A stretch of 18,048 bases of DNA from Candidatus Aenigmatarchaeota archaeon (GTDB lineage: Archaea; Aenigmatarchaeota; Aenigmatarchaeia; QMZS01), in assembly GCA_016932615.1 (NCBI GenBank), contig JAFGCN010000028.1, positions 1 to 18,048 on the forward strand. Reading direction: 5' to 3'. The notes under the pieces were generated by a model. It did no database searches, was not told the origin of the DNA, and saw nothing but the letters and a program-made list of their open reading frames with translations. A program made the translations under genes and the position numbers. Positions 1 through 6,416 of this stretch are shown here, in pieces; the stretch's first letter is position 1, and each line of letters begins with the position of its first letter.

Positions 1-642
1 CCAGACAAGTTTCTTGTATTCTCCATCCTGCTCAACTGCAATCCCCTCCTGTTCGGAGATTTCAAAGTCTGAGGGAACGTATTCAGTTATTTTGCCGGAA
101 TAATCCTGATTGGCCTTGATTTCAAGAATCACCCGGTACCTTTCGGGAGGGTAAACCCTTGTGGGTGCATACCGCCTTACCCCATAGGGCACCCACTTTG
201 CTACCAGGAACTGATCAAAGATGGACTTGGTTCCGTAAGGGGTAAGGGTTGTGAGGTTTAATGAGTAGGAACCTTCACTTCCTGTAGGGTAGGTCAGGTA
301 GAAGTCGGGAAGCTCGGTTTTGCCGTAATAATTGCACTGTGGCGAAACCTGTATTTCGCCATTTTCGGTTGTGAAGGTCTCGATGGTTCCGTTTGGTGGA
401 GTGATGTCTAGGGTTAAGTTTGAGTCGCAGACCATCTGTCCTTTTTCGTCGAGGACTGCCATTCCAATAAAAGCATCCTCTTCTTCAAGGTAGATGCTTT
501 TGTCAGGGTTGATTGCGAGGACCCAGGCATCAAGAGTGGAGCCATTTCCTGCAATCGCAATCCCTGCTGCCAGAAGAGGTAGTGCAACTAGAACCAGGAA
601 TACGGTCAGCAAATAGCCATAGCTAACTCTCTTCATACCCAT
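1..642 (-). CDS. Secreted or membrane-tethered surface protein, C-terminus beyond window edge
   Basis: An open frame runs without a stop from ATG at 642 to the left edge, giving 214 residues of an incomplete protein. A second ATG at 636 (MKRVSYGYLL) is an alternative start. Residues about 7-32 form a hydrophobic stretch (LLTVFLVLVALPLLAAG) typical of a signal peptide or N-terminal anchor. The rest is beta-rich, with four N-glycosylation sequons (NGS, NLT, NGT, NLT) and phrases such as DITPPNGTIETF typical of Ig-like archaeal surface proteins. No catalytic motif is visible. It begins 47 bases after the stop of the upstream surface-protein gene on the same strand, so co-transcription is likely. 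The family is not recognised; surface location is inferred from the signal segment and sequons. Confidence 0.8.
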   Translation of the reverse strand, partial: MGMKRVSYGYLLTVFLVLVALPLLAAGIAIAGNGSTLDAWVLAINPDKSIYLEEEDAFIGMAVLDEKGQMVCDSNLTLDITPPNGTIETFTTENGEIQVSPQCNYYGKTELPDFYLTYPTGSEGSYSLNLTTLTPYGTKSIFDQFLVAKWVPYGVRRYAPTRVYPPERYRVILEIKANQDYSGKITEYVPSDFEISEQEGIAVEQDGEYKKLVW

Positions 643-689
643 AATTATACAGAAAAATCTAATACTTCTTCCCACTCAAATCCCACCTG

Positions 690-1967
690 CTACTGCATCC
701 TTGAGAGTATTGCTATAAGCACTGCTATGAGGAGCACCAAAACAACGGTGGGATTGCTGAGAAAACTCCAGACGCCACCACCTTCCGCTTCCCTTACATT
801 GATTATGACCTCTTTAGGGTAAGTAACTTTCTTTGAGTAGTATACTTTTCCGTTTACAATATACCTCCCGGGAGTTTTGGGAGTAAAATACGAAGTAAGG
901 TTCATCGTGGTTTCCTGGGGGACAGTCATCTCTTCGCTCTCTATAACTTCCACTATTTCGCCATCCAAAAGAACTTCTCCCTTGAACTTTGCGCTTGTGG
1001 AAAGCTCGCCAGTATTCTTGAATATCGCCTCGACTCTTGTTATCTCTCCTGCATTCACCCAGACTTTGCTTTCAATTCTTACAAGCTCGCCCATCCTGCT
1101 CATGGTCCCTGGCTCTAGAAGGTCAAAGGTAAGAAGCTGGTTTGCTATGATTTTTCCGCCCAGCGTGACGGTGATATTTGCCCAGTACTGGCCTTCGGCC
1201 ATATTTTCCGAGGATATTTCGAACCGGTCAGTTCCCTTGGTTGTCGGCAGGTACTCAGTGCCGTTGAATGTTGCGACCTTGACGATTTCCGCCATGTCCC
1301 TGTCAAATATCTCAATTTTTACCTGCGGCGTTGCCCTGACGTTTCCATTATTGGTGCCTGAAACAAAAAACTCGATTGGAGAGCCCATCTCAGCGTTTTT
1401 GGCATTGAATCCGGTGACCTGGAAGTTCAGGTTTTGCGCCCCGGTGAGCTCGATAACTGTCGGAACCTCCAAGGCTACGGCAATAGAAGTACCATACTGT
1501 CCCTCCACACTCTCGTTAAGGTGGGGGTTGGAATAAAATGTGATGACTCCCCGGTAAATGCCGACCTGAACATCTGCCGGAGGCCTTGCGACAATCCTTA
1601 CGTCTGCCTTTGACTTTGCAGGGATTGTTATGTTGGAAACCGGCAAAAGAAGCCCCGGAGTCTTCATATAAGCAACCGCCACTTCGCCGGAGGGAAGAAT
1701 AACTTCTGTCGGCTTTTCAATATAATTCTGGTCCATGGAAAAGAAAGTCAGGTAATCCCCATTTTCGCCTTTTGCAACCATTGTCACGGTTGTGGCAACT
1801 TCATTTGGGTTTGAAATGGTAACGTTTACCTCCGCGTACCCGCCGCGAAGGACATTTAAGAAGTGAACTTCAGAAGGGGCAATTCCAAGCCCCCCCGCAA
1901 GAGCAAGCCCCGCAAATACCTGGCACAAGAGAATCATGCTGGCCAAACGGGATATTGCAAAGCCCAT
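690..1967 (-). CDS. Membrane-anchored extracellular protein with Ig-like domains
   Basis: 425 residues. An N-terminal signal peptide (residues 1-24, ending ALA before GGLGIAPSEV) is followed by roughly three beta-sandwich-like segments (about 25-165, 170-290, 295-393) with Ig-like wording such as VNVTISNPNE, FFVSGTNNGNVRATP and VEAIFKNTGELSTSA. A single C-terminal membrane helix (about 406-422, VVLVLLIAVLIAIL) ends in a four-residue tail, so the protein should be exposed outside and anchored at its C-terminus. Six N-x-S/T sequons are present. The repeats resemble the CARDB/NEW3-like domains of archaeal surface proteins; no enzyme motif is seen. It lies between two other predicted surface proteins on the same strand (gaps of 48 and 47 bases), suggesting a shared cell-envelope role. 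The exact domain family is uncertain. Confidence 0.85.
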   Translation of the reverse strand: MGFAISRLASMILLCQVFAGLALAGGLGIAPSEVHFLNVLRGGYAEVNVTISNPNEVATTVTMVAKGENGDYLTFFSMDQNYIEKPTEVILPSGEVAVAYMKTPGLLLPVSNITIPAKSKADVRIVARPPADVQVGIYRGVITFYSNPHLNESVEGQYGTSIAVALEVPTVIELTGAQNLNFQVTGFNAKNAEMGSPIEFFVSGTNNGNVRATPQVKIEIFDRDMAEIVKVATFNGTEYLPTTKGTDRFEISSENMAEGQYWANITVTLGGKIIANQLLTFDLLEPGTMSRMGELVRIESKVWVNAGEITRVEAIFKNTGELSTSAKFKGEVLLDGEIVEVIESEEMTVPQETTMNLTSYFTPKTPGRYIVNGKVYYSKKVTYPKEVIINVREAEGGGVWSFLSNPTVVLVLLIAVLIAILSRMQ

Positions 1968-1984
1968 ATACTAATTAACAACAA

Positions 1985-2013
1985 ATAAATTGAAAATTAA
2001 AACAAGCAAAAAA
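1985..2013 (-). terminator. T-rich stretch after the sequon-rich surface gene
   Basis: On the minus strand the 48-base gap after the stop at 2016 reads as several T-tracts (TTTTTT, TTTT, TTTT) without a strong hairpin, which is the usual look of archaeal termination. It could instead only attenuate transcription into the next gene, since the spacing also fits an operon. Confidence 0.3.
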
Positions 2014-2015
2014 TA

Positions 2016-2969
2016 CTATCCTGCCACAGCCACAAACTCGGTCTGTCCTGTGCACACACCGCTAACGCCTGCAGAAGGAATCTTGATCCTCCAGTAAAGC
2101 GTCTTTGTACTTTCTCCGTCCGACGTGCCTGTTGCATCATAGTAGTTCAGGTCAAAGGCAGTATAGGCCGTTGAGGTGTCTGTAAGGGAGATGCCTTCAG
2201 GCCAGCTGAATGTGGTGGCATTGTACTTTATTCCGTCCGTGTCTCCATTGTCAGTTGCTATGTCCGTTGCCCCCGGGCAGTCCAGGTAACCGCTGTTCTG
2301 GCTTTCCCTGAGCTTTACGTCTATCTGCTGGTTGCACGTGTTCAGGACATCTGTTGTTCTCTGGGATTCCCCGCCAAGAGCAAGAGAGCCGAACTCAATA
2401 GAGGTGTTTATCACGTCAAGCCCAAGAGTTGTTGCGACTCCAAGTACCTTTGCAGCGCTTCCAGTTTCAGCGGAGGTGTCATTTACCGTAAAGTTCACTG
2501 TCCAGCCGCCGGCTGAAGGGTCTATGAAGTACCTTATGTAGTAGGTGCAGTTCACGGTTATGTTGGTGCCAGTCGCGTTTGTCCAGGTGCAGTCAGTTGC
2601 CACGTTAGATGAAGTTCCATTCGAGTAGTGGGTGTTCAGGTCATCTGCACCATCTATCGAATCGCTGTAGAAGTTCGTGTCAAGTGAAGTCTGGTTTACC
2701 TCGCCATAGCCGTTGTCGTCTATTACAACGGTCCAGCAGGACATTGACTTGTTTGCGCCGACGTCAGGCGTGAAATTCCCGTCCGATATCGGGTCGCAGA
2801 CAATAACGCCCATTGTTGGCGCGGAGTTTCCTACCGATACGTTTGTCGTGATGTTTTCGCCCTCTACTGCGTTTACCGGCATCATAGAGACTCTGCCGAC
2901 AAGCAGAATCGTGGTCACTACAAGTATCGCAAAAATTATGGGTTTTGCTTTGCCAATGGCTTTTTGCAT
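2016..2969 (-). CDS. Sequon-rich secreted surface protein
   Basis: 317 residues. Residues 8-25 (AKPIIFAILVVTTILLVG) form a signal or anchor helix, with a plausible signal-peptidase site at VNA (residue 34). The mature part is acidic, rich in T, S, N, D and G, and carries 13 N-x-S/T sequons (among them NIT, NVS, NFT, NKS, NQT, NCT and NDT) plus seven cysteines, so an extracellular, heavily N-glycosylated and possibly disulfide-bonded protein is expected. It ends without a C-terminal membrane helix (GVCTGQTEFVAVAG). No family or catalytic motif is recognised. A strong TATA-like run sits about 25 bases upstream of the ATG, making this the likely first gene of a surface-protein unit continuing to the left. 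A pseudopilin-like N-terminus was considered, but no clear prepilin cleavage motif is seen. Confidence 0.85.
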   Translation of the reverse strand: MQKAIGKAKPIIFAILVVTTILLVGRVSMMPVNAVEGENITTNVSVGNSAPTMGVIVCDPISDGNFTPDVGANKSMSCWTVVIDDNGYGEVNQTSLDTNFYSDSIDGADDLNTHYSNGTSSNVATDCTWTNATGTNITVNCTYYIRYFIDPSAGGWTVNFTVNDTSAETGSAAKVLGVATTLGLDVINTSIEFGSLALGGESQRTTDVLNTCNQQIDVKLRESQNSGYLDCPGATDIATDNGDTDGIKYNATTFSWPEGISLTDTSTAYTAFDLNYYDATGTSDGESTKTLYWRIKIPSAGVSGVCTGQTEFVAVAG

Positions 2970-2985
2970 AAGTATATATGCAAGG

Positions 2986-3002
2986 ATATAAATATATATT
3001 TA
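2986..3002 (-). promoter_or_regulatory. TATA-like box for the sequon-rich surface gene
   Basis: A 17-base run of only A and T (minus strand TAAATATATATTTATAT) is centred about 25 bases upstream of the ATG at 2969. In archaea transcription starts about 25 bases downstream of the box, so the transcript would be leaderless. Confidence 0.6.
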
Positions 3003-3075
3003 CTACCCGATTTAACGCTCCCTATGCCCCAACTGCCTCAAAGAAATTTTTCAGGCGCTGTTGCTGACAGGAAAT

Positions 3076-3531
3076 CTACTTTCCGGTACTCCCAAATCCG
3101 CCCCCTCTGTCTCCGCCGCACTCTGCAACAGAGTCTACCTTCAACCATTCTATCCGGGGGCTTCTTGCTACAACCATCTGGGCAATCCTGTCTCCTTTTT
3201 TTATTTCAAAGGGCTCACCTGAAGTATTCTGCATGATGACCCCAACTTCATTTCTGTAGCCCGAGTCAATTGTGGCGGGGGCATTTGGCATTCTTAGAGG
3301 CGTCTTTGCCGAGAGGCCTGAGCGCGGGCGCATCTGGATTTCCCAGCCCCCAGGTATTGCAACCTTAAGCCCGGTCTTCAGTATCTTTGTCTCCCAGGGA
3401 TTCCAGGAAACGCCCTCAACTGAAAAAATATCTGCTCCCGCGTCTGTCGGGTTTGCGTATTGGGGAAGCTTTGCTTCGGGATGGCACAACTCGATTTTCA
3501 CGATTACGCTTTCCCTTATCGGCTCTGCCAT
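3076..3531 (-). CDS. dut: dUTP diphosphatase (trimeric dUTPase)
   Basis: 151 residues, the normal size for homotrimeric dUTPases, which hydrolyse dUTP to dUMP and diphosphate, keeping uracil out of DNA and supplying dUMP for dTMP synthesis. All five family motifs are present in order: AGADI (31-35), RPRSGLSAK (68-76), TIDSGYR (87-93) with the expected catalytic Asp89, KGDRIAQMV (112-120), and the C-terminal glycine-rich GGDRGGGFGSTG (139-150) with the aromatic residue that stacks on uracil. In motif 3 the residue after YR is Asn, where Gly is common. A TATA-like run (3546-3557) lies about 20 bases upstream of the ATG, consistent with its own leaderless promoter. Cytoplasmic housekeeping enzyme; the bifunctional dCTP deaminase family is less likely because the C-terminal glycine motif is intact. 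Confidence 0.95.
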   Translation of the reverse strand: MAEPIRESVIVKIELCHPEAKLPQYANPTDAGADIFSVEGVSWNPWETKILKTGLKVAIPGGWEIQMRPRSGLSAKTPLRMPNAPATIDSGYRNEVGVIMQNTSGEPFEIKKGDRIAQMVVARSPRIEWLKVDSVAECGGDRGGGFGSTGK

Positions 3532-3540
3532 AAGAAAACA

Positions 3541-3553
3541 AACTCAAAAATAA
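3541..3553 (-). terminator. T-rich element shared with 3981-3993
   Basis: The plus-strand 13-mer AACTCAAAAATAA occurs here and again at 3981-3993. Read on the minus strand it is TTATTTTTGAGTT, lying 19-31 bases after the stop of the small gene at 3572; the other copy lies 24-36 bases after the KaiC-like gene. The equal placement suggests a U-rich terminator. This copy also overlaps the TATA-like region of dut. Confidence 0.45.
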
Positions 3554-3571
3554 TTTACTAAAGCGTCGCCT

Positions 3572-3904
3572 CTATCGGGGCTTAATTTTGTCAAGATTTT
3601 TCCTTGGAACCATTTCGTAAACGAGACCGCCGGGGTAAGTTCCTGCCTGAAATATCTCAAGGCCATAATAGCGCGCTATGGCCGCAGGAAGCTGTCTGAA
3701 TTTCTTGTTGGCGGGACCCCATTCAGTAGTAACCAAATACCCCGTTCCATCATCCAGCATACTAAAACCGAACCTGCCTACGTCAGGGCACTCCCCACCG
3801 ACATATTTTGGATTCATCTCCGGCCACAGATTTAATTCAGGAATAATACACTTTTCACTTGAGAGGTGAGCTCTAAAATCCTCTGGTGTATATTTGGAAT
3901 CCAT
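3572..3904 (-). CDS. Small protein of unknown function
   Basis: About 110 residues from the ATG at 3904 (MDSKYTPEDFR). A longer form from 3925 adds MNCPNSN, but an AT-only run at 3925-3937 is centred about 27 bases upstream of 3904 and overlaps the longer start, so the shorter leaderless form fits better. The protein is soluble, with no signal peptide or membrane segment. It has a Pro/Gly/Trp-rich middle (LWPEMNPKYVGGECPDVGRF) and a region TEWGPANKKFRQLPAAIARYYG that looks structured. No family is recognised. It lies between dut and a KaiC-like ATPase on the same strand and appears separately transcribed. A real gene is favoured over a chance frame because of its promoter, terminator and lack of a competing frame. 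Confidence 0.6.
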   Translation of the reverse strand: MDSKYTPEDFRAHLSSEKCIIPELNLWPEMNPKYVGGECPDVGRFGFSMLDDGTGYLVTTEWGPANKKFRQLPAAIARYYGLEIFQAGTYPGGLVYEMVPRKNLDKIKPR

Positions 3905-3924
3905 ATTACTATTAGGGCAATTCA

Positions 3925-3937
3925 TTATTTAAATATA
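3925..3937 (-). promoter_or_regulatory. TATA-like box for the small unknown gene
   Basis: An AT-only run (minus strand TATATTTAAATAA) is centred about 27 bases upstream of the ATG at 3904. It overlaps the alternative ATG at 3925, which is the main reason for choosing the downstream start. Confidence 0.5.
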
Positions 3938-3975
3938 GTATCTCTCTAACTCTGCAATGTTGTTGCCTTTCCCGG

Positions 3976-3994
3976 AAAAAAACTCAAAAATAAA
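3976..3994 (-). terminator. T-rich terminator after the KaiC-like gene
   Basis: On the minus strand, 23-41 bases past the stop at 4017, the sequence carries tracts of five and seven T separated by GAG. It includes the 13-mer also present after the next gene downstream (3541-3553). There is no hairpin, as is usual for archaeal U-rich termination. Confidence 0.5.
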
Positions 3995-4016
3995 TCCCCT
4001 TGCAGGGCGACCCAGT

Positions 4017-4682
4017 CTAAATGCTGAGGACCTTTATCCCGTCTTTCCCGATTTCAAACGGGTGAATATTCTCACTGTGCTTTGTTCGCCTCATCTTCTT
4101 TATGAACAAGTTTCGGCCTGCCTGGGGGCCGATGGGCGTAAAATCAAGGCGCACCACTGCATCAGTTATGTACTCTTCAACGCCAAGGCGTGAATAGGGG
4201 TTTTTCGGTGTGCCTTCGGAAACCATTATTACGGTAACCCCCTTTCGCCTCAACTCCGCAATCATCTCGTTCAGCTTGTTTCGAAGCTTCGCCTGGTCCT
4301 CCACAAATATCGAGAGGATGGATATGGAGTCCATCACCAGCCGTTTTGCCTTGTGCCTGTCCAGGTCAAGGAAATCAAGCTCCGGGTTCTCAAAAAGGTT
4401 TTTTTCGATTATGGCAAATTTTCCTGACTTTTCGTATTTTGAAAAATCCCAGCCAAATGCCTCGGCATCTTTCTTTATGTCTTCTGCCGTTTCCTCAAGC
4501 GTGATATACACTCCCGGCTCTCCTTTCTGAAGGCCTTCCCAAAGAAACCGAAGAGAGAATAGCGTCTTCCCTGTTCCTGCCTCGCCGCTTAATAGAACTG
4601 TAGAACCCTTTACAAATCCACCCTGAATCAACTTGTCAAGTCCCTGAATGCCTGTCGCGACCCTGTCCGAATCTCTCGGCAT
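4017..4682 (-). CDS. KaiC-like (RecA-superfamily) ATPase, single domain
   Basis: 221 residues from the ATG at 4682 (MPRDSDRVATGIQGLDKLI). A 20-residue upstream extension from 4742 would run across the promoter and palindrome, and the protein body starts exactly as KaiC domains do, so it is rejected. Seen: Walker A GEAGTGKT (33-40), the tandem catalytic glutamates in YITLEET (E63-E64), Walker B RLVMDS (Asp118), and a KaiC-type C-terminal strand KMRRTKHSENIHPFEIG (196-212). Family knowledge: archaeal KaiC-like ATPases form oligomeric rings and are thought to act in signalling rather than DNA repair; this one has one domain, not the two of the clock protein. It is divergently paired with an HTH-FIST regulator across a 139-base region holding two identical-class palindromes. 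RadA/RadB recombinases are less likely because the N-terminal HhH and DNA-binding parts are absent. Confidence 0.88.
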   Translation of the reverse strand: MPRDSDRVATGIQGLDKLIQGGFVKGSTVLLSGEAGTGKTLFSLRFLWEGLQKGEPGVYITLEETAEDIKKDAEAFGWDFSKYEKSGKFAIIEKNLFENPELDFLDLDRHKAKRLVMDSISILSIFVEDQAKLRNKLNEMIAELRRKGVTVIMVSEGTPKNPYSRLGVEEYITDAVVRLDFTPIGPQAGRNLFIKKMRRTKHSENIHPFEIGKDGIKVLSI

Positions 4683-4712
4683 AATAATACAACGATTTAT
4701 AAATACAGGGCA

Positions 4713-4721
4713 CTTTAAATT
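4713..4721 (-). promoter_or_regulatory. TATA-like box for the KaiC-like gene
   Basis: Minus-strand AATTTAAAG is centred about 35 bases before the ATG at 4682, predicting a start site near 4690 and an 8-base leader. A second candidate, TTTATAAAT at 4695-4703, is closer than usual to the start codon (17 bases). Confidence 0.4.
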
Positions 4722-4726
4722 GATTT

Positions 4727-4740
4727 GTGCACTTTTGCAC
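4727..4740. promoter_or_regulatory. Candidate operator 1, GTGCA-N4-TGCAC
   Basis: Perfect inverted repeat GTGCA-CTTT-TGCAC; with flanks the arms extend to TTGTGCA/TGCACAA (4725-4742). It sits just upstream of the TATA-like box of the KaiC-like gene, where archaeal activators or repressors bind. The same arms and the same 4-base spacing recur at 4794-4807. The identity of the bound protein is inference; the adjacent HTH-FIST protein is the obvious candidate. Confidence 0.6.
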
Positions 4741-4780
4741 AACAGACAAAAAATTTTAAATATTTATATAAAGTGTGTGA

Positions 4781-4790
4781 TTATATAATT
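4781..4790 (+). promoter_or_regulatory. TATA-like box for the HTH-FIST gene
   Basis: TTATATAATT is centred about 36 bases upstream of the ATG at 4822, predicting a start near 4811 and a leader of about 10 bases. An upstream alternative, TTTATATAAAG (4762-4773), would give a longer leader. Confidence 0.45.
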
Positions 4791-4793
4791 ATA

Positions 4794-4807
4794 GTGCATT
4801 GTTGCAC
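4794..4807. promoter_or_regulatory. Candidate operator 2, GTGCA-N4-TGCAC
   Basis: Perfect inverted repeat GTGCA-TTGT-TGCAC placed between the TATA-like box and the ATG of the HTH-FIST gene, overlapping the predicted transcription start. Binding there would block RNA polymerase, a classic arrangement for archaeal autorepression. Centre-to-centre distance to operator 1 is 67 bases. A further half-site-like CGCAC follows at 4812-4816. Confidence 0.6.
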
Positions 4808-4821
4808 CTAACGCACAAAAA

Positions 4822-6366
4822 ATGAGCGAAAAAAAAGTCCTAAAGGTTTTGGAGGAAAATCCAACTGGACTATCTATCACAGATATTGCTGAAAAGGCAA
4901 ATCTTCACAGAAATACGGTTGCAACGGTCGTAAGGCGGCTTCAGGATAAAAAAGCTGTCGAACTTAAGAAAGTTGGGCTTGCAAAAGTTTATTATCTTAA
5001 GCATTACCAGGCATTGCACCATATTGAATCCGCGTACAAGGGGCAAAACCTGTCTGTCGGCCTGGGGGTCAGCGACCTTGCCGATGGCTACAAGGCCGCA
5101 GTCTCCGCAGCCAAGCAGGCGGTAAACCAGTCGGGCCGCGGGGAACAGCCAACCTTTGCAATTGTTTTTGTCTCCTCACGATATAACGACCAGCTCTCTG
5201 CAGTGGTAACCGGGCTAAACCAGATTCTTGGGGAAAACACTTATATCGGCTGCACCACGGACAGGGAGATAAACTCTCTTTCCGGGTTCTGCCAGGGCAC
5301 AGTTTCAGTTCTTACCTTAAACACGAAATACCTCCACTTTGGAGTGGGCGTCGCAGAATATTACATAAAGCAGCCCTTTGAGGCGGGAAAGAAGGCAACA
5401 AAAGAGGCAATAGACAACTGCCCGGTGGATAGGTCAAACTACGCAACCGCCCAGTTCATGAGAGGCACGAAAAAGGCCTTTGCTGAAATTGTCAAAAACC
5501 CCCCCTACTTTGCCCTCACCTTTGTTGGGGGGGTGAGATTCGAAAACAAAGAAGTAGTGCCAAGCTTTGAGCACGAGTTCCTTGAAGGAATAAAGGAAAT
5601 CCTTGGGCCATTTATTCCCATTGTCGGCGGCTCGGCAGGAAGCGATTTCGACAAAGTTGACGATTTCGAAGGGGAAAATTATGTCCTTGCCAAGGGGAAA
5701 TTCTACAAAGGGGGAGCTGCAGTATGCTTTGTTGTTTCGGAACTCTTCTTCTCTTACGGTCTGGAGCAGGGATATATTTCCACGGAAAAGTACGGAGTAA
5801 TCACAAAGGTTTCGGACAACGGCAGGATGATTGACGAGATAAACAATCTTCCCGCCCTTGAAGAGTACTGTAAGCTCACCGGGCTCAAAAAGGAAACTTT
5901 CCTAAAAAATCCGTCCCAGTACCTTTCTCTTAGCAGCATGTGCACGCTTGATTCTGCCGGAAACCTCTACCCCATAGGAATGACTATGGCCAGCGCTGAT
6001 CCAAAAGAAACGAGGTTCTACAGCCAGCAAAAATTCATAAAGGGGACTTTGTTTGCAATAGGCAAATATGATGAGAAAAAAACCATAAACAGCACGATGC
6101 TTGCCATACAGGAGGCATGCATAGATAACGAAGACAAAATGCCCGTTCTGGCAATCAATATCAACTGCGCCACAAGAAGGTTCCTCCTTGGGGACAAGGT
6201 CAACGACGAGCTTGCCATGCTCCAGAAAGACCCAAAGCACAAGGACATGGTTTTCTTTGGTTTTCACTCTTTTGGCGAAATAGGGGCAAAAAGAAACCAG
6301 CCATCAAGCTACCTTGCGACAACTTCAACTTGCCTCGTCATTTTCGACAAGCTGATGGTTGAGTAA
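4822..6366 (+). CDS. HTH-FIST sensor protein, one-component transcription regulator
   Basis: 514 residues. Residues 1-62 form a winged helix-turn-helix (LSITDIAEKANLHRNTVATVVRRL, then a basic wing ending AKVYYL) like those of MarR/TrmB-type archaeal regulators. The rest matches FIST_N (about 75-305, with IGCTTD and PIVGGSAGSD) followed by FIST_C (about 340-505, with VITKVSDNGRMIDEINNLPALEEY, LAININCATRRFLLG and FHSFGEIG). FIST domains are predicted small-ligand sensors, possibly for amino acids; in bacteria they usually sit on histidine kinases, cyclases or chemoreceptors. Here the output is DNA binding, so ligand sensing and transcription control sit in one cytoplasmic protein (no signal or membrane segment). 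It is divergent from a KaiC-like ATPase and likely controls its own promoter and perhaps that of its neighbour. The domain calls are strong; ligand and targets are unknown. Confidence 0.88.
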   Translation: MSEKKVLKVLEENPTGLSITDIAEKANLHRNTVATVVRRLQDKKAVELKKVGLAKVYYLKHYQALHHIESAYKGQNLSVGLGVSDLADGYKAAVSAAKQAVNQSGRGEQPTFAIVFVSSRYNDQLSAVVTGLNQILGENTYIGCTTDREINSLSGFCQGTVSVLTLNTKYLHFGVGVAEYYIKQPFEAGKKATKEAIDNCPVDRSNYATAQFMRGTKKAFAEIVKNPPYFALTFVGGVRFENKEVVPSFEHEFLEGIKEILGPFIPIVGGSAGSDFDKVDDFEGENYVLAKGKFYKGGAAVCFVVSELFFSYGLEQGYISTEKYGVITKVSDNGRMIDEINNLPALEEYCKLTGLKKETFLKNPSQYLSLSSMCTLDSAGNLYPIGMTMASADPKETRFYSQQKFIKGTLFAIGKYDEKKTINSTMLAIQEACIDNEDKMPVLAININCATRRFLLGDKVNDELAMLQKDPKHKDMVFFGFHSFGEIGAKRNQPSSYLATTSTCLVIFDKLMVE

Positions 6367-6375
6367 AATGATTTA

Positions 6376-6391
6376 TTCACTTGTCAGTGAA
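6376..6391. promoter_or_regulatory. Inverted repeat TTCACT-N4-AGTGAA before the luxE-like gene
   Basis: Perfect 6+4+6 inverted repeat (TTCACT-TGTC-AGTGAA) ending two bases before the TATA-like box at 6393, that is, over the BRE position. This is a plausible operator for the acyl-activation/reduction pair. Its half-sites differ from GTGCA-N4-TGCAC, so a different regulator or binding mode is implied. It could alternatively act as a hairpin after the HTH-FIST stop (6366), but no T-tract follows. Confidence 0.45.
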
Positions 6392-6392
6392 C

Positions 6393-6400
6393 CTATAAAG
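6393..6400 (+). promoter_or_regulatory. TATA-like box for the luxE-like gene
   Basis: CTATAAAG lies 24 bases before the first in-frame ATG (6417). The predicted start near 6421 allows either a leaderless message from 6417/6420 or a short leader with AGGTGG before the ATG at 6435. Confidence 0.5.
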
Positions 6401-6416
6401 ATTCCATCCATAGATA

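Noticed and set aside
877-1536. 219-codon plus-strand frame antisense to the Ig-like surface protein
   Set aside because: Its composition reflects the complementary strand of a beta-rich gene; the minus-strand frame has a signal peptide and membrane anchor and is clearly the real one.
4683-4742. N-terminal extension of the KaiC-like protein (MCKSAQINLKC...)
   Set aside because: It would cross the TATA-like boxes and one palindrome, and the KaiC domain begins normally at the ATG at 4682.
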